A stretch of DNA of 64,000 nt from Pseudorasbora parva (Eukaryota > Chordata > Actinopteri > Cypriniformes > Gobionidae): positions 10,365,428-10,429,427 of the forward strand of contig NC_090173.1 of assembly GCF_024679245.1 (NCBI RefSeq), read 5' to 3'. The notes beneath the pieces are model-generated. The model was given only the letters and a program-made list of their open reading frames with translations. It had not been told where the DNA came from and did no database searches. The translations under genes and the position numbers were made by a program. Below are positions 1 through 12,548 of the stretch, piece by piece; the stretch's first letter is position 1; each line of letters begins with the position of its first letter.

Positions 1-3000
1 AGTATTATGGTTTAAAATGCTAATGCTATAATTTACGAATGCATTAGCGTATCGTTACAAAACTCGGTATGTGTCTTCCGCTCCATGTCCTGAAGATACT
101 CAAAAAGTTTCGGGGTAGCGCCACCTTGTGGTCAAAAGTTGTAATAAAATGTACAAAAATGCTAATAACTTTTGATTAAATTAGCCTATTGTAATGAGAC
201 TGGTCATAATACATTCATTGGCTCATGCCGAGAAGATAGATACCAATTTTGCCATATTTTGCAAACATATCTGTGCTCCATCTTGTTATTTGTTAAAAAT
301 CTACTTTTTCAAACTCATCCTAGACCGTTTGTCCGATTTTCACCAAAATTGATCCGTATCGTCTTCAGACCATGCTGACAAATAGTTATGGATTTCGGAT
401 TGATAGACAAAACAGTTTTCATATACCACTGCAACAGAGTTGAGCCATGATGCAAAAATTACTCTTGAGGCTGTATCTCTGCAATGCTTTGACATATTGA
501 CACCAAACTTTACATGTGTCATTGTCATCTCAATCTGACTAAACCACATCAGTTTCGTAACAGTGACACCTATTGGTCGAAAGTGATAAACCATTAAACC
601 ATTATTATTGACTGTATTTAAAATTTGACTGCTATTTTGCCTAAAATCAACTTAATAGGTCCTTAATGGCTCATTGCTGCAGTTGGCTTGAGACTTCCAG
701 CCATGCTGGCATGTCTTGTCTTCTTCTTTGCGCTTGGCCCCGATAATGGCTGCTTGTTCTGCTTCTTCTTCTTCTTCTTCTTTTTCCGCCATAGGAGTCT
801 CTGGCAGCCCATAGAACCGTATGGTAAAAAGTTGTGAAATTTGGCACACTCATAGAGGCCAGTCTGAGCTGTCACTATAGCAAATTTGGTGCCTCTAACT
901 CAATCCCTCTAGCGCCACCACCTGTCCAAAGTTTCACTCATATTTATGCTTATAACTTTTGACCCCTAAGGGCTAGAAACAAAATTCTTTTTTCATCGGA
1001 TTCCTTGGCTCAAGCCGATTCGATTTCACCCTATGATGTCATTTTCCGGTATGCAAATTTTCCCGCCATTTTGAATTTTCTGAAAAACCTACTTTTTCGA
1101 ACTCCTCCTAGGCCGTTGCTCCGATTTTCACGAAAATTGAAACAGATCATCTTCAGAGCATGTTGACAAAAAGTTATGGAATTCAAGTTGATTCGTCCAA
1201 TCGTTTTCAATAAACGCACAAACAAATTTTACGTGGAGGTTGCAAAAACACACTAAAGGCTATATCTCCGCAACGCTTTATCGTATTCAAACCAACCTTG
1301 GTACATGTCATCACATGCATGACTTGAAGCAACATGCAGCGTTTCGGCGCAGCGCCACCTACCTGTCCGGAGATACGAAAAATGCCTATTTTGGCTTATA
1401 ACTTCTGAACCGTTTATCCAAAAATCATAAAATTGGTCTCATTAGATTCAGGGCGTCATGCCGAGTCGACTGATATCCAATTTTACCATGTCGGCCATTT
1501 TGGATGTCGGCCATTTTGAATTATGTGCAAAAATGCTGTATTTTATGAACGCATGAACAGATTGTTATGAAACTTGGTATGGGTCATCACCACGATGCCC
1601 TGAAGTAGCCTGAGAAGTTTCGAAACAGCGCCACCTAGTGGAGAATTTTTTTTTTCAAACGCTTATAACTTTGGGTGTGGTTGACATATTTTGATGGGAG
1701 TGTGTTTTTTGGTCTCCTGAATCCTTGCCGACTCCAACGATACCAGACTTGCCAGGTTTCGGCATATGGTTTGCGCAGAGTTGTAATTTAGTGCTTAAAA
1801 AACATTTGCTGATATCTTCGAAACCGCTAGTCCGATCGAGACGAAACCAGCCTCAGAAGTTCGGAAACATAGGTCGATAGCTATACGCTAATGCCCAAAT
1901 CTCAAAATATTGATAGTAAGGGGTAGTAAAATCCAATCAAAGTCAGGTGTCAGTCATTTTTTACGTGTTTTTTCATATAAATGTCTATAACTCCAAAACA
2001 AAATGAAATATTTTCACCAAACTTGACACACATATGTATGGGCTCACTACGAGGACACATAAAAAAATTGGTGGGATTGTGCCTCTTGGTGGCGCTATAA
2101 TAAAACAAAACATGAAATTCCCATTGACTTCAATGCAGTATTACGGTTTAAAATGCTAATGCTATAATTTAAGAATGCACTAGTGTATCATTACAAAACT
2201 CGGTATGTGTCTTCCGCTCTATGTCCCGAAGATATTCAAAAAGTTTCGGGGCAGCGCCACCTTGTGGTCAAAAGTTGTAATAAAATGTACAAAAATGCTA
2301 ATAACTTTTGATTAAATTAGCCTATTGTAATGAGACTGGTCATAATACATTCATTGGCTCATGCCGAGAAGATAGATACCAATTTTGCCATATTTTGCAA
2401 ACATATCTGTGCTCCATCTTGTTATTTGTTAAAAATCTACTTTTTCAAACTCATCCTAGACCGTTTGTCCGATTTTCACCAAAATTGATCCGTATCGTCT
2501 TCAGACCATGCTGACAAATAGTTATGGATTTCGGATTGATAGACAAAACAGTTTTCATATACCACTGCAACAGAGTTGAGCCATGATGCAAAAATTACTC
2601 TTGAGGCTGTATCTCTGCAATGCTTTGACATATTGACACCAAACTTTGCATGTGTCATTGTCATCTCAATCTGACTAAACCACATCAGTTTCGTAACAGT
2701 GACACCTATTGGTCGAAAGTGATAAACCATTAAACCATTATTATTGACTGTATTTAAAATTTGACTGCTATTTTGCCTAAAATCAACTTAATAGGTCCTT
2801 AATGGCTCATTGTTGCAGTTGGCTTGAGACTTCCAGCCATGCTGGCATGTCTTGTCTTCTTCTTTGCGCTTGGCCCCGATAATGGCTGCTTGTTATTATT
2901 ATTATTCTTCTTCCGCTCTTGAGTCTATGGCAGCCCATAGAACCGTATGGTAAAAAGTTGTGAAATTTGGCACACAGATAGAGGACAGTCCCATCTGTCA

Positions 3001-4513
3001 CTATAGCAAATTTTGAGTCTCCAATTCAATCCCTCTAGCGCCACCGCCTGTCCAAAGTTGCACTTATGTTTATGCTAATAACTTTTGAACCATAAGGGCT
3101 AGAAACAAAATTCCTTTTTCCCTTGAATCCTTGGCTCAAGCCGATTCGATTGCACCATATGACGTCATTTTCCGTCATGATAATTTTCCCGCCATTTTGA
3201 ATTTTCCAAAAAAGCTACTTTTTCGAACTCCTCCTAGGCCGTTGTTCTGATTTTCACGAAAATTGAACCAGATCATCTTCAGACCATGCCAACAAAAAGT
3301 TATTAAAGTCAAGTTGATTAGTCGAACCGTTTTTGATAAATGCGCAAACAAATTTTATGTAGCAGTTGCAAAAATACTCTTAAGGCTGTATCTCTGCAAT
3401 GCTTTATCGTATTCAACCCAAACTTGGTACATGTCATCACGAGCATGACTTGAAGTGATCTGCAGCATTTCGGTGCAGTGCCACCTACTGGTCCGGAGAT
3501 ACAAAAAATGGCTATTTTGGCTTATAACTTCTGATGGGTTTTTCCAAAAATCATAAAAGCGGTCTTGTTAGATTCGGGACATCATGCCGAGTTGATAAAT
3601 ATCCAATTATCCCGTATTACCCATTTTGGGCGTCGGCCATTTTGAATTTTGTCTAAAAATGCTGTATTTTACGAATTCATTAGCATATCGTTACGCAACT
3701 TGTTATGTGTCTTCTGCACCATGCCCTGAAGGTGCTCAAAAAGTTTCGGGGCAGTGCCACCTTGTGGTCAAAATGTATAACAAAATTTACACAAAGGCTA
3801 ATAACTTTTGATTAAATTAACCTATTATGATGAAACTGGTCATAATACATTCCTTGGCTACTGCTGAGAACATAGATATCAATTTTGCCATATTTGGTAA
3901 AACGTCCTTTCCTCCATCTTGTTATTAGTTAAAAACCTACTTTTTCAAACTCCTCCTAGGCCGTTTGTCCGATTTTCACCAAAATTGACTCGTATCATCT
4001 TCAGCCCATCCCGACACAAAGTTATTGATTTCACATTAATAGATTAAATAGTTTTTGTTTAACACAGCGACGAAGCTGAGGCATGATGCCAAAATGACTC
4101 TTAAGGGTGTATCTCTGCAATGTTTTGACATATTGACAGCAAACTGTGCATGTGTCATTATCTCACCCTGACCACACCACATTCATTTGGTCACAGCGCC
4201 ACCTATAGGTAAAAAGTGATACATTATTAATTTTTAACTTTATGTATAATTGTATATCTTTTTTGCCTCAGCTTATTTTAATAGGTCTTTAATGGTTCAT
4301 TTTTGCAGCTGGTCACTCCCAGCCATGCTGGCATGTCCCATTTTCTTCTTTGCGCTGAGGCATGATGCCAAAATGAATCTTAAGGTTGTATCTCTGCAAT
4401 GTTTTGACATATTGACACCAAACTGTGCATTTTTGCAGCTGGTCACTCCCAGCCATGTTGGCATGTCTTATTTTCTTCTTTGCGCTTGGCCCCGGAATTG
4501 CTGCTTGCAGCTA

Positions 4514-4515
<2 letters not shown>
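1..4515. repeat. 2,136-bp tandemly duplicated cyprinid repeat, modular
   Basis: The block starting at base 1 recurs almost unchanged from base 2137, for example the segments at 172-594 and 2308-2730. This gives a direct tandem period of 2,136 bp. A third, more diverged partial copy of the module start appears from about 3650. Short motifs of the type GCGCCACCT-TGG and CCGATTTTCACCAAAAT recur every few hundred bases, so the unit is itself built from diverged modules. A further local duplication of about 135 bp lies at 4296-4490. No coding potential is convincing: all open frames are short and lack family motifs. The class is not recognised. Each module ends in a GCGCTTGGCCCCG...GCTGCTTG segment followed by an (ATT)n-like tract. 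Confidence 0.85.

Positions 4516-4557
<42 letters not shown>
4516..4557. repeat. (ATT)n microsatellite
   Basis: Uninterrupted ATT trinucleotide run immediately downstream of the GCTGCTTGCAGC end of the repeat module. Confidence 0.9.
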
Positions 4558-4559
4558 GA

Positions 4560-4760
4560 CATATATTTTTTAATTAGTCAAGTTTTAGTCAACTAAAAGT
4601 CTTGTCTTTGTAGTTTAGTTTTAGTCAAAAGACAACTCAAGGTATCTTAGTCAAGTTTTAGTTGACTAAAAGTCTCGTCATTTTAGTCTAGTTTTAGTCA
4701 AAAGAAAACTTAATATATCTTAGTCAAGTTTTAGTTAAAACATTTTAATCTTTTTTTACA
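4560..4760. repeat. AGTCAAGTTTTAGTCAACTAAAAG-type short tandem repeat
   Basis: About two copies of a unit of roughly 90 bp built from AGTCAAGTTTTAGT and GACTAAAAGTC motifs. Each motif contains small inverted repeats. No gene. Confidence 0.6.
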
Positions 4761-4987
4761 TTAATTATTTCTGAGATTATTTCTAATACCATTTCAGTCA
4801 AATAGTGTTTCACACATCTTAAATATCATAATTATCAGACAAAACACACTTGATGAATGACTTTTGTTGAATGCAAAATGTAACTTTGTCAAATGTATCG
4901 ATTTCGACCAGAATCAATTCATATATATAAAACTAAAATATAAAATATCTTAAACTGTGTTCCGAAGATGAATGGATGTCTTAAGGG

Positions 4988-5589
4988 TAGGGCTGTAACG
5001 ATATGCGATATGAAATCGAAATCGCAATACGCAGGTCCACGAACCTGTATCGCGATCTGAGAAGGCAGAATCGCGACACACCCCTTCCAACTCCCAGAAT
5101 TATCCTTCCTGTCCAGGTCCAACTTTTAAGTCAGCAGTATGGCAACATTTCAGCTACCCGGTGGAGAACAAGGATGGCAATCGTGTAGTTGACAAGACCC
5201 ACACAATTTGCCGTAAATGTTTCAAGAAGCTTCCCCAACCGGCTGGCAAAGTGGTGTGAGCGTGGCGTTTCTGTTGCGTGTCATCTGCGTGGCGTTTTCT
5301 CTTTCTTTGCACACCAGAAGCGTGTCTGACGCTGCGCTTCTGTTGGTATTGATGTACAGGAGGCCCTATACTTCATGTTAAATATATATTGCCTATTGGT
5401 ACCGCAAAGAAAACGTCGGCAGTAGCCTATTGACCATACAGATATATGGTATTGACGGCAAAATAGGCTACAGAATACTGTACAGAATAAAACTGTTTTG
5501 TCCCTCCCATATCGAGGTTTGTATCGTACCGTGGGTCAAAAATCGTGATACGAACCGAATCGTGGGTTTGGTGTATCGTTACAGCCCTA
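4988..5589. mobile_element. Non-autonomous hAT transposon, 602 bp, 8-bp TSD
   Basis: The terminal inverted repeats read TAGGGCTGTAACGATA at the left and its reverse complement at the right. The element is flanked by a perfect 8-bp direct repeat CTTAAGGG (4980-4987 and 5590-5597), the signature of hAT insertion. Only a zinc-finger remnant is coded inside, so the element depends on a transposase supplied elsewhere. Confidence 0.9.
5139..5231 (+). pseudogene. BED-type zinc finger remnant inside hAT element
   Basis: Reading from 5139, the + strand gives VWQHFSYPVENKDG followed by KTHTICRKCFKK. This is the W-FSY...CxxC half of a BED zinc finger, the DNA-binding domain usual in hAT transposases and ZBED proteins. 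The downstream His pair and the catalytic domain are missing. It is a leftover of the autonomous parent, not a functional gene. Confidence 0.65.
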
Positions 5590-5804
5590 CTTAAGGGTGT
5601 GGAACGACATTAGGGTGAGTCATTAATGACATCAATTTCATTCATACTGTGTTTCTAAAGTGTATGTGTGCTATGCAGGTACCCAGCATGCAGTGTGGCA
5701 CGAAGAGATTATGCTGTGGAGTTTCTTGATTCTTGATGTTATTATGCTGTTTAAATTGTGTTTGTTTTGCATTTTGTGCTTTTGGTTTATTTTGTAATGT
5801 TGGT

Positions 5805-7583
5805 CAACACAGTCTCACCCCTACTCGTCAAATGTTGCCGAACGGTCAAGGGACCCTGACGTCAGCTGTTGACGCACAGGGTACCCCTAAATCGCCATTT
5901 TTCGACGTACTGGGTAATCCACTGATTTCAATGAGAAACCTAGGACGTCATAAACAGACGTGTTGGGCATGTGAATGTTATCGTTATGATGGAATATATT
6001 GGGTTATAATTTTTACATTATGACATGTTGGAGTGTGATTCTCAATTTAATCAGCCAGCACAATTGTATTTACATTTATTTACGCTATGATACACGTTTG
6101 AAACAGCAGTCAAACCCCACCCCGCCCTAAACCTACCCATTTGCGTATTATATGATATAAAACACAGACTGTAACAGACAACAGGCACACTTTATTGAAA
6201 AAGTCCAACTATTCCGAGGCCAAACGATTGAATTGTGTGAAGAAAAGACCCAAAAGCAATCACCGTCTCTATCCGCGCCGCGCGCCGCGCGCGCCCCGGC
6301 GTCACACTGAAGACGCCACAGGTAGACCCCTCGGCGTCACGCGATGGACGAACTGGGAACCCAATTGCTTTCAGTGGGAAACCTTTGGCGTCAACATTAG
6401 ACGGCAATTCTATCGGTATGAAATCGCGCTGAAGAAGTCTCATTCAGAACACATCGCGATGTTTGGCATCAGATCACGTGTGCCACATGTTGGTGAGTAG
6501 TCATACATATTATGTCCTAATATTTGATATAAAGTATTTTCTGCTTGTCGTTATCGATCATGTTCAGTCACTGCATTGTATCTGTCATCATCTCCACTGA
6601 GGCTTTGCATTTCTTTGCTTTCTAAATAAACACACCTTGCTAATAGGGTGATTAAACACTGTCACGTGACGTGCTATAGACCTTTAAACATTTGTTAATA
6701 TTTAATAATAATTACTAGTGTAGTTCCAACGTGGCATTTGTAGTAGAAGCACAATAAAAAAAATAAAATAAAAAAAAAAACACTTGTCATGCGTTTACCA
6801 CAGTATTGGTAGTTTTAATGTGATATTTGTTGTAAATAAACAGTAACCACAACAATTGCTATTTTTAATGTGATATTTGTTGTAAATAAACAGTAGCCAC
6901 AACAATTACCATGCTTTAAATGCATTTTAATGTAAAATCCAAATATTGTTATTTAAATAGTATACTTTATAATGCTATATATTATATATTATGACTTTTT
7001 TCTCTCTTTCTTTTTTTTTTTTTTTACCTGAAAAGACCAAAAGGGCCTCTCGGACTCAGTCAACCCATTCTTGTTTGTGGAGAAGTAACGGAGAAAACCA
7101 AAAGCTGCAACAGCAAATATTTGTAATGGTATGTATGTGTTGGTTTGAACCCTTTATCAAACATTTTATTTAGCATTTGTTGTTACTTATTCTTACAAAT
7201 CCCATATCTCAATCATTAAGAACATATTCCCGAAGTCTTAATAATTCACAAGATTTAACAAGTTGTCAAATTCGTATGATTCTCGTACATATAGCTCTGA
7301 AAAAAATGAAGAGACCACTTAACATGGATTTCTAAATGTTAAGTGGTCTCTTAATTTTTTTTCCAGAGCTGTATTTGTATATGAAGAGTTCAGATGCAAA
7401 AGCCTCAAAAAACCACTTCGGTCACATGACATCAGATATTCAATTATTTTTTCTTAATCAGATCAGTTGCACTGTTTATAACGTCCCGTTTGCATGTAAA
7501 TAATTTATGTGATCACAAAATCAAATGAGTTATCTACATTTTCAAACAAATTCTTATGATATAGCTTGCTATTACATACTTTT
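5805..7583 (+). repeat. Left long terminal inverted repeat of the 8-kb element
   Basis: Pairs with 12549-13864 in reverse complement. Relative to the right arm it holds about 400 extra bases (roughly 6963-7363) that include the candidate exon at 7036-7128 and a small hairpin MITE. The outer part, 5805-6962, is collinear with the right arm apart from small indels. Confidence 0.85.
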
Positions 7584-8886
7584 AACTGTCTTAATTTATA
7601 TGTTTTAAAAACAATAGTATTTGCACAGAGTAAATGATACTTTCTTGTTTTACAGAAGAGAAGAAAGACCAGACCTTATATCGAAGCAAGCTAAGAAAAT
7701 AAGTCCTTTGTTTAGGGTGAGGAAGGAAGATGGACATCTTGTGCCCGAAGAAGACAGAAAAGTGCGCAAGTCCATTGGTATGTCTTGTATTGAAGCAATG
7801 CTGTAATATGTAGTACAAAATTTGATGTTGATCTCTCAAAGGACTATTCATTTCAACAGTGATCATTTTTTCTACTCTGATAAAATACGTACCATTATTC
7901 ATGTCTAAATATTTTAATAACTCCTAAAATAAGCAAATGAGGTTCTGTATCTTGGATTTATTTAAAATGGTAAATATTTGTTTTCCCTTTTTGATACAAT
8001 TATTATTACACTTTTGGCCTTCAGTTCTTAAAAACTGCACCGTCTTTTTGTCTTAGATAAAAGTAGACAAGTGTGGGAAAAAGCATTTAGTTGTTATAAA
8101 CTCCATGTATTTCTCCATTGTTTTGTAGACCATGGATGGTTCTGGGTAGCTTTAGAAGATAATGAGTTGGGACATATTAGGAATCAAATAGTAAATGTTC
8201 TTTGAAATATCTGGTTAGTTCTTTCTAAAAGATCTACTGTTTAAAAGGTTGCTGTTGATATGGGTAAATTAGTTTTTGTTCAGTACTTGGCTAATATTAT
8301 GGGCTGAAATATTATACATAATGCTTCAATGTGTATATTATTTTATGTACTGACTGCTGCTTTGTAAATTTAAATCAGGAATTGGCATTTCTGCCCATTT
8401 TGAGGTGGAGAGTTTACTGAAGAACATAGGTTGACCTGACTGTACATTAAACTTAATCTGAATTGTGTTTGTTGTTTTACTTTTAGACCAGGACTGGAGA
8501 ACGCCGGATTATACGACTTCTTCCTCTGGTTGAGAAAAGGCTACACAACATCAGTGATCACATCATCTGTACATTGATTATACTGTAGGGTACAAGTGGG
8601 CGAACTGTTTAGAAGAAGAAGAACATGAACATGATAGAGGGAAGAGACAGAAACCAGTCTAGTTGTAATAATGAATCATTATTTTCCAACACTATATCAA
8701 ATCTGTTTTCTGTATCATAGTTGACTGGATGGGATTATGTGGCACTCATTTGTGTGGCTTCAGCAGCTGTGAATGGATTAATATGATGTTAATGTGTTTT
8801 TTAAAACCCATTTTTATTTATCTTGAATCTAATTTGACTTTATTCTACTTTATCAACTGTATACTGTATCCTCCAATAAAGTGTTG
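6195..8886 (+). other. Candidate spliced, polyadenylated transcription unit inside the 8-kb element
   Basis: Several segments have plausible splice borders: a segment ending at 6492 before GTGAGT; 7036-7128 (after a T-rich tract and AAAAG, before GTATGT); 7656-7777 (after TTTTACAG, before GTATGT); one starting at 8129 after TTTTGTAG; and one starting at 8487 after TTTTAG. An AATAAA lies at 8875-8880, followed by a GT-rich stretch. Joining the first two gives an open frame that runs on for only 16-17 codons before TAA, and there is no early ATG in that frame. It may therefore be non-coding or a decayed captured gene. The predicted product matches nothing I know. Exon calls are by eye only. Confidence 0.35.
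7292..7372. mobile_element. Tiny hairpin MITE
   Basis: AGCTCTG...GAGACCACTTAACAT pairs with ATGTTAAGTGGTCTC...CAGAGCT to form a near-complete 80-bp hairpin. Size and ends fit a Tc1/mariner-type MITE at a TA-rich site. Only its right end (the CAGAGCT side) survives in the other arm of the large element, near 12740. Confidence 0.6.
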
Positions 8887-9683
8887 AGTGATAAAGTATG
8901 GTGAGTATTGTGTATGGTGTTTGGTACAGTAAATACACATTCAACAAGTTTATTTAGGTTATCTAATTAATTACCAAGAATATTTTTACTTGAGAAGTAA
9001 ACATTTTTTATCTGGTTATATTATATTTGGTACAATGCTCCAAAAAGTTGTATATACTTGCATGCTGTGACAAGTATGTCAGTTTTCAGTGAAATAAAGG
9101 GAAGGATTACAAACACTTCAAGCTTAACTGAAGATGATCCATGTTGATCATTCTGGTACATCTACTACTGCAATAAAAATTAAAGCATGCACATTTTCGA
9201 TGCCAGGTACGTGAAGAGGGTGTAGATGAAATTGTGACAATGTCTCTTGTTATTTTACTTAATGGTGCATGGTCCTATATTTAATAGTAATAATGAAGTG
9301 TAAATAATATAAATAGTTTTTGTTTACTCTGGAAAGTGGATAATGGCAAGTTGTTGCAGGTTCATCCATTATATTTATTAGTGTTTATCCATAAAAGAAA
9401 AGAAAACTTAATAATTATTATTTTACAACATTTCTTTCAAATATTTCTGTATTTCATCAGATGGTCTTACAATATCAAAACCTATACACAAGCATGACGT
9501 TAGAATAGAAAAGACAAAATACTCTGATATTTAAATGTGACTCAAAGTTTGTTGTCCGTGATGAGGAGAATAGATCTGTGTATGTTGTACTGCCCTTACA
9601 CCTCCAGGGACCCAGTAGTGGCCCCTTGAAGAGCAAAAAAAAAGCATATTTCAAATGGCTTTAACTCAAAGTCTGGTTAGCCG

Positions 9684-10641
9684 CAGCGTTTCTCAAAGTG
9701 TGGGGCGCGCCCCACTGGTGGGGAATAGAGACATGACAAGTGGGGCGCGACAAACAGGAGGAAATGTGTTAATTTTTTGTGCCCATCTCTATTAACCTTT
9801 TGAGCGGTCCCACATGGGATTTTTATGTCTATGCCCCTGAGAGTACGGACCCACATAAGGGATTTAGAATGTTCAATGACGTGACATCACTGCCAGAATT
9901 AAACGGTGGGACGCGCTTCCGCTGGCACTGAGCCAAATGCGGACGCGCTCAGCTCTTGACATACATCATGCAGTTTTCAACCACTTACTGTTTATTTTAG
10001 GTTTAATTTAATAGGTAACATTTAAATACACAAGTACAAGTAAAACAATACATTTAATATTAGAGTTTGTAATACACACTAGTGGCTATGGAAGCAGCAA
10101 TAACAATCAATTCAAATATAATTGGCTGACATGTTTTATTCATATCAGATACACATAGTGTAAGTAACTATAAAGTTTGCTCGATTCTTCTCCCAGTTCA
10201 CCGGTCACTTATTTCAGGAGATGCTGATGAATATATGTGCTGTAAATCCAATTGACAGGACTCTGAACTGCAGTGCATTTGTTCAAACGGTTCAATAACG
10301 TAATAAAAGCGATACATCTGTCATACAGCGTTTTTTTGGTTGTGGTGAGTCACGTGATAAACATGACGCATTGCCATAGAAACATTAAGGTGAAACGTTC
10401 TTAAATAACGTTGCCTTAAAATAAAACTCACACTCTAGTCAGCTGACACTTTTAGTCAGCTAAAATATTTTGACTGTACGCATGAAAGGTTTAAATGTGA
10501 TGTTAATAAAATAAATGTTAACAGGCAAACTTAAAAGCCTAGATAATTACCATTTTGTTGGGGTGATTGGGGACAGGTGGGGCTCGGAGCCCTTCCCTAC
10601 CTCCAAAGTGGGGAATGGCAGAAAAAGTTTGAGAAACACTG
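9684..10641. mobile_element. hAT-type element nested in the 8-kb element
   Basis: The ends CAGCGTTTCTCAAAG and (reverse complement) CAGTGTTTCTCAAAC form the well-known CAG-GTTTCTCAAA class of hAT termini. The flanks carry GGTTAGCC on the left and GGTTAGCG on the right, an 8-bp TSD with one mismatch. There is no long open frame, so it is non-autonomous. Confidence 0.75.
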
Positions 10642-11606
10642 GGTTAGCGTATCACAGAGAAAATTGGCAGGACAACTGCATATGCAATGTTTACTAAATA
10701 ATGTTGGCCACAGTTTTCAGACATATATGGAAAGCTGCCATAAAGGTTTTTTTAAAAGTGCTCACAGTAAAATATACAATTTCAGCTGGGCCCTCATATA
10801 TGTCATAAAGGTTTACACAATGAACATATTTTAATATCCAGTTGTCCATTAAATATGTTATTTACTTAACATTTATTGTTTCATTATGAAACCTTTTAAA
10901 CTACATTACCCATATATCTGTCATTGTATCAATGCAATGGGAAACATGGCGCTGTAGTTCATAGAAGTGTGCAGAAATGCTTAGGGTTAGGGTTGGGTTC
11001 TCAGTAAAGGAGTCATTTCTCAGAACATAGCGACACTTTATAGTTAGCTTAACGTATTACTGACGTAATAACACCAAAACATACTTTGTAACATGAAACG
11101 CCGTTTTATATAAGTTAAAACAAATAGTCCAATCACAGCGCGTTCTGCGATAAAGTCACAGCCAATGACAACCCAGCTGAACAGAGCCGTCACACTTACT
11201 TGTCCATTTATGGTAAATTATATCACATCTCATCCGGTTCAACTGAAGGGGTAGATTCCTTAAAGAATTAATATTTAGGCTAAATATTATATTTATTATA
11301 ATAAATATTAAATATTATTTATTCTAAATATAGGCTAAATATTTATTTATTATAATTAAATAATAAAACTCACATTTTAAAATGAAAGTCTTCTTTGTGT
11401 GGTTAAACTGATGCATAATAAATATATTTGAAAGAGAATCCTTTTTCTATGTTTGTGGGTCTACAAGCATAAACTTCTTTAAGCCATCCTTTACAATCTG
11501 ACCTCTTGGAATTAAAACAAATATAACAAAAGCACAATGAATGCACACAATTTTGTAAGCATATTCCAATATTTAATGTCAAACAGTTTAAATACAAATG
11601 TAGTGC

Positions 11607-11608
<2 letters not shown>

Positions 11609-11648
<40 letters not shown>
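11609..11648. repeat. (AT)n microsatellite
   Basis: Pure AT dinucleotide run inside the 8-kb element. Confidence 0.9.
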
Positions 11649-11651
<3 letters not shown>

Positions 11652-12149
11652 AAAAATAACATTTTACATTCTAAACTTTAATACTATATATTTGCGATTA
11701 TTGTTCACTTTTATTGTAACTAAATTAAATGCCAATTAAAATAGTTGATGATTATTGTAAATGTTAACCATTTTCAGTAAGAAAATACTTCTATAAAGTA
11801 CATTCATGTTACAGTTACATTAACAAGGTAGTGATATAATGATAGGTAGTGAAATAATGATAGAGGTAGTTATGGTGGACATGTACTTTAGTGACCATTG
11901 TAATAAAAGTTTTAATGAATAATTATTGATTTCAAAAGGTATTAACTCTCACTATCTTCATTTGTTCAAACAAACAACAAATGCAGAAATATACATTGGA
12001 CTATAGCATCATGAAGTCAATGCATGACTAGAACTAGTGGATGGCAATAGATATGTCCTTCACTAAATCTCCTGATGATAAAGGCATAGGCAGACATCAA
12101 GAACAGTTTATGAATATTGGTTCTGCATATATCAAAGAGATCATAAGAC

Positions 12150-12430
12150 TCCACAGACTCCATGTGAAGACTTTGAGACACTGTGACAGAGCAAAGGGTG
12201 CACTTCACTGGACATGTCCTATGCATGCCCAAACAACAACACCCAAAAACACTTATGAAGTGGACACCACCAGGAGGACGCACGAGACAGGGAAAACCAA
12301 GGAAGATATGAGACAGATGTTTCACGAAGACCTCAATGCCGGTGTTCCATGAGAAGATGTGAAAACGTGGCCACAGATCGAATATGTTGGAGGACACATG
12401 TTGCCCAATGTGCCCAGGACAGGACATGAT
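12150..12430 (+). pseudogene. Degenerate LINE reverse-transcriptase 3' end fragment
   Basis: A frame-shifted + strand reading gives KWTPPGGRTRQGKPRK, preceded by a GALHWTCPMHAQ-type stretch. This is the basic WTP-G-R-RG-PR-TW motif common near the C-terminus of many animal LINE polyproteins, after the RT domain. Stops interrupt it and no RT core is present. It lies just inside the right arm of the 8-kb element. Confidence 0.45.
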
Positions 12431-12548
12431 GATGATGTTGTCAGTTTATACATAACTGTAGGATTTATTTCTGTAAAAAACGATGCATAATTAAATGTTA
12501 AATACATTTATGTAATAAGTTCACAGATACGTGTGCATTCCCATTATT

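Noticed and set aside
12041..12352. 103-codon + strand frame as a host gene
   Set aside because: It overlaps, in the wrong frame, a degenerate LINE C-terminal motif, which explains the coding-like composition.
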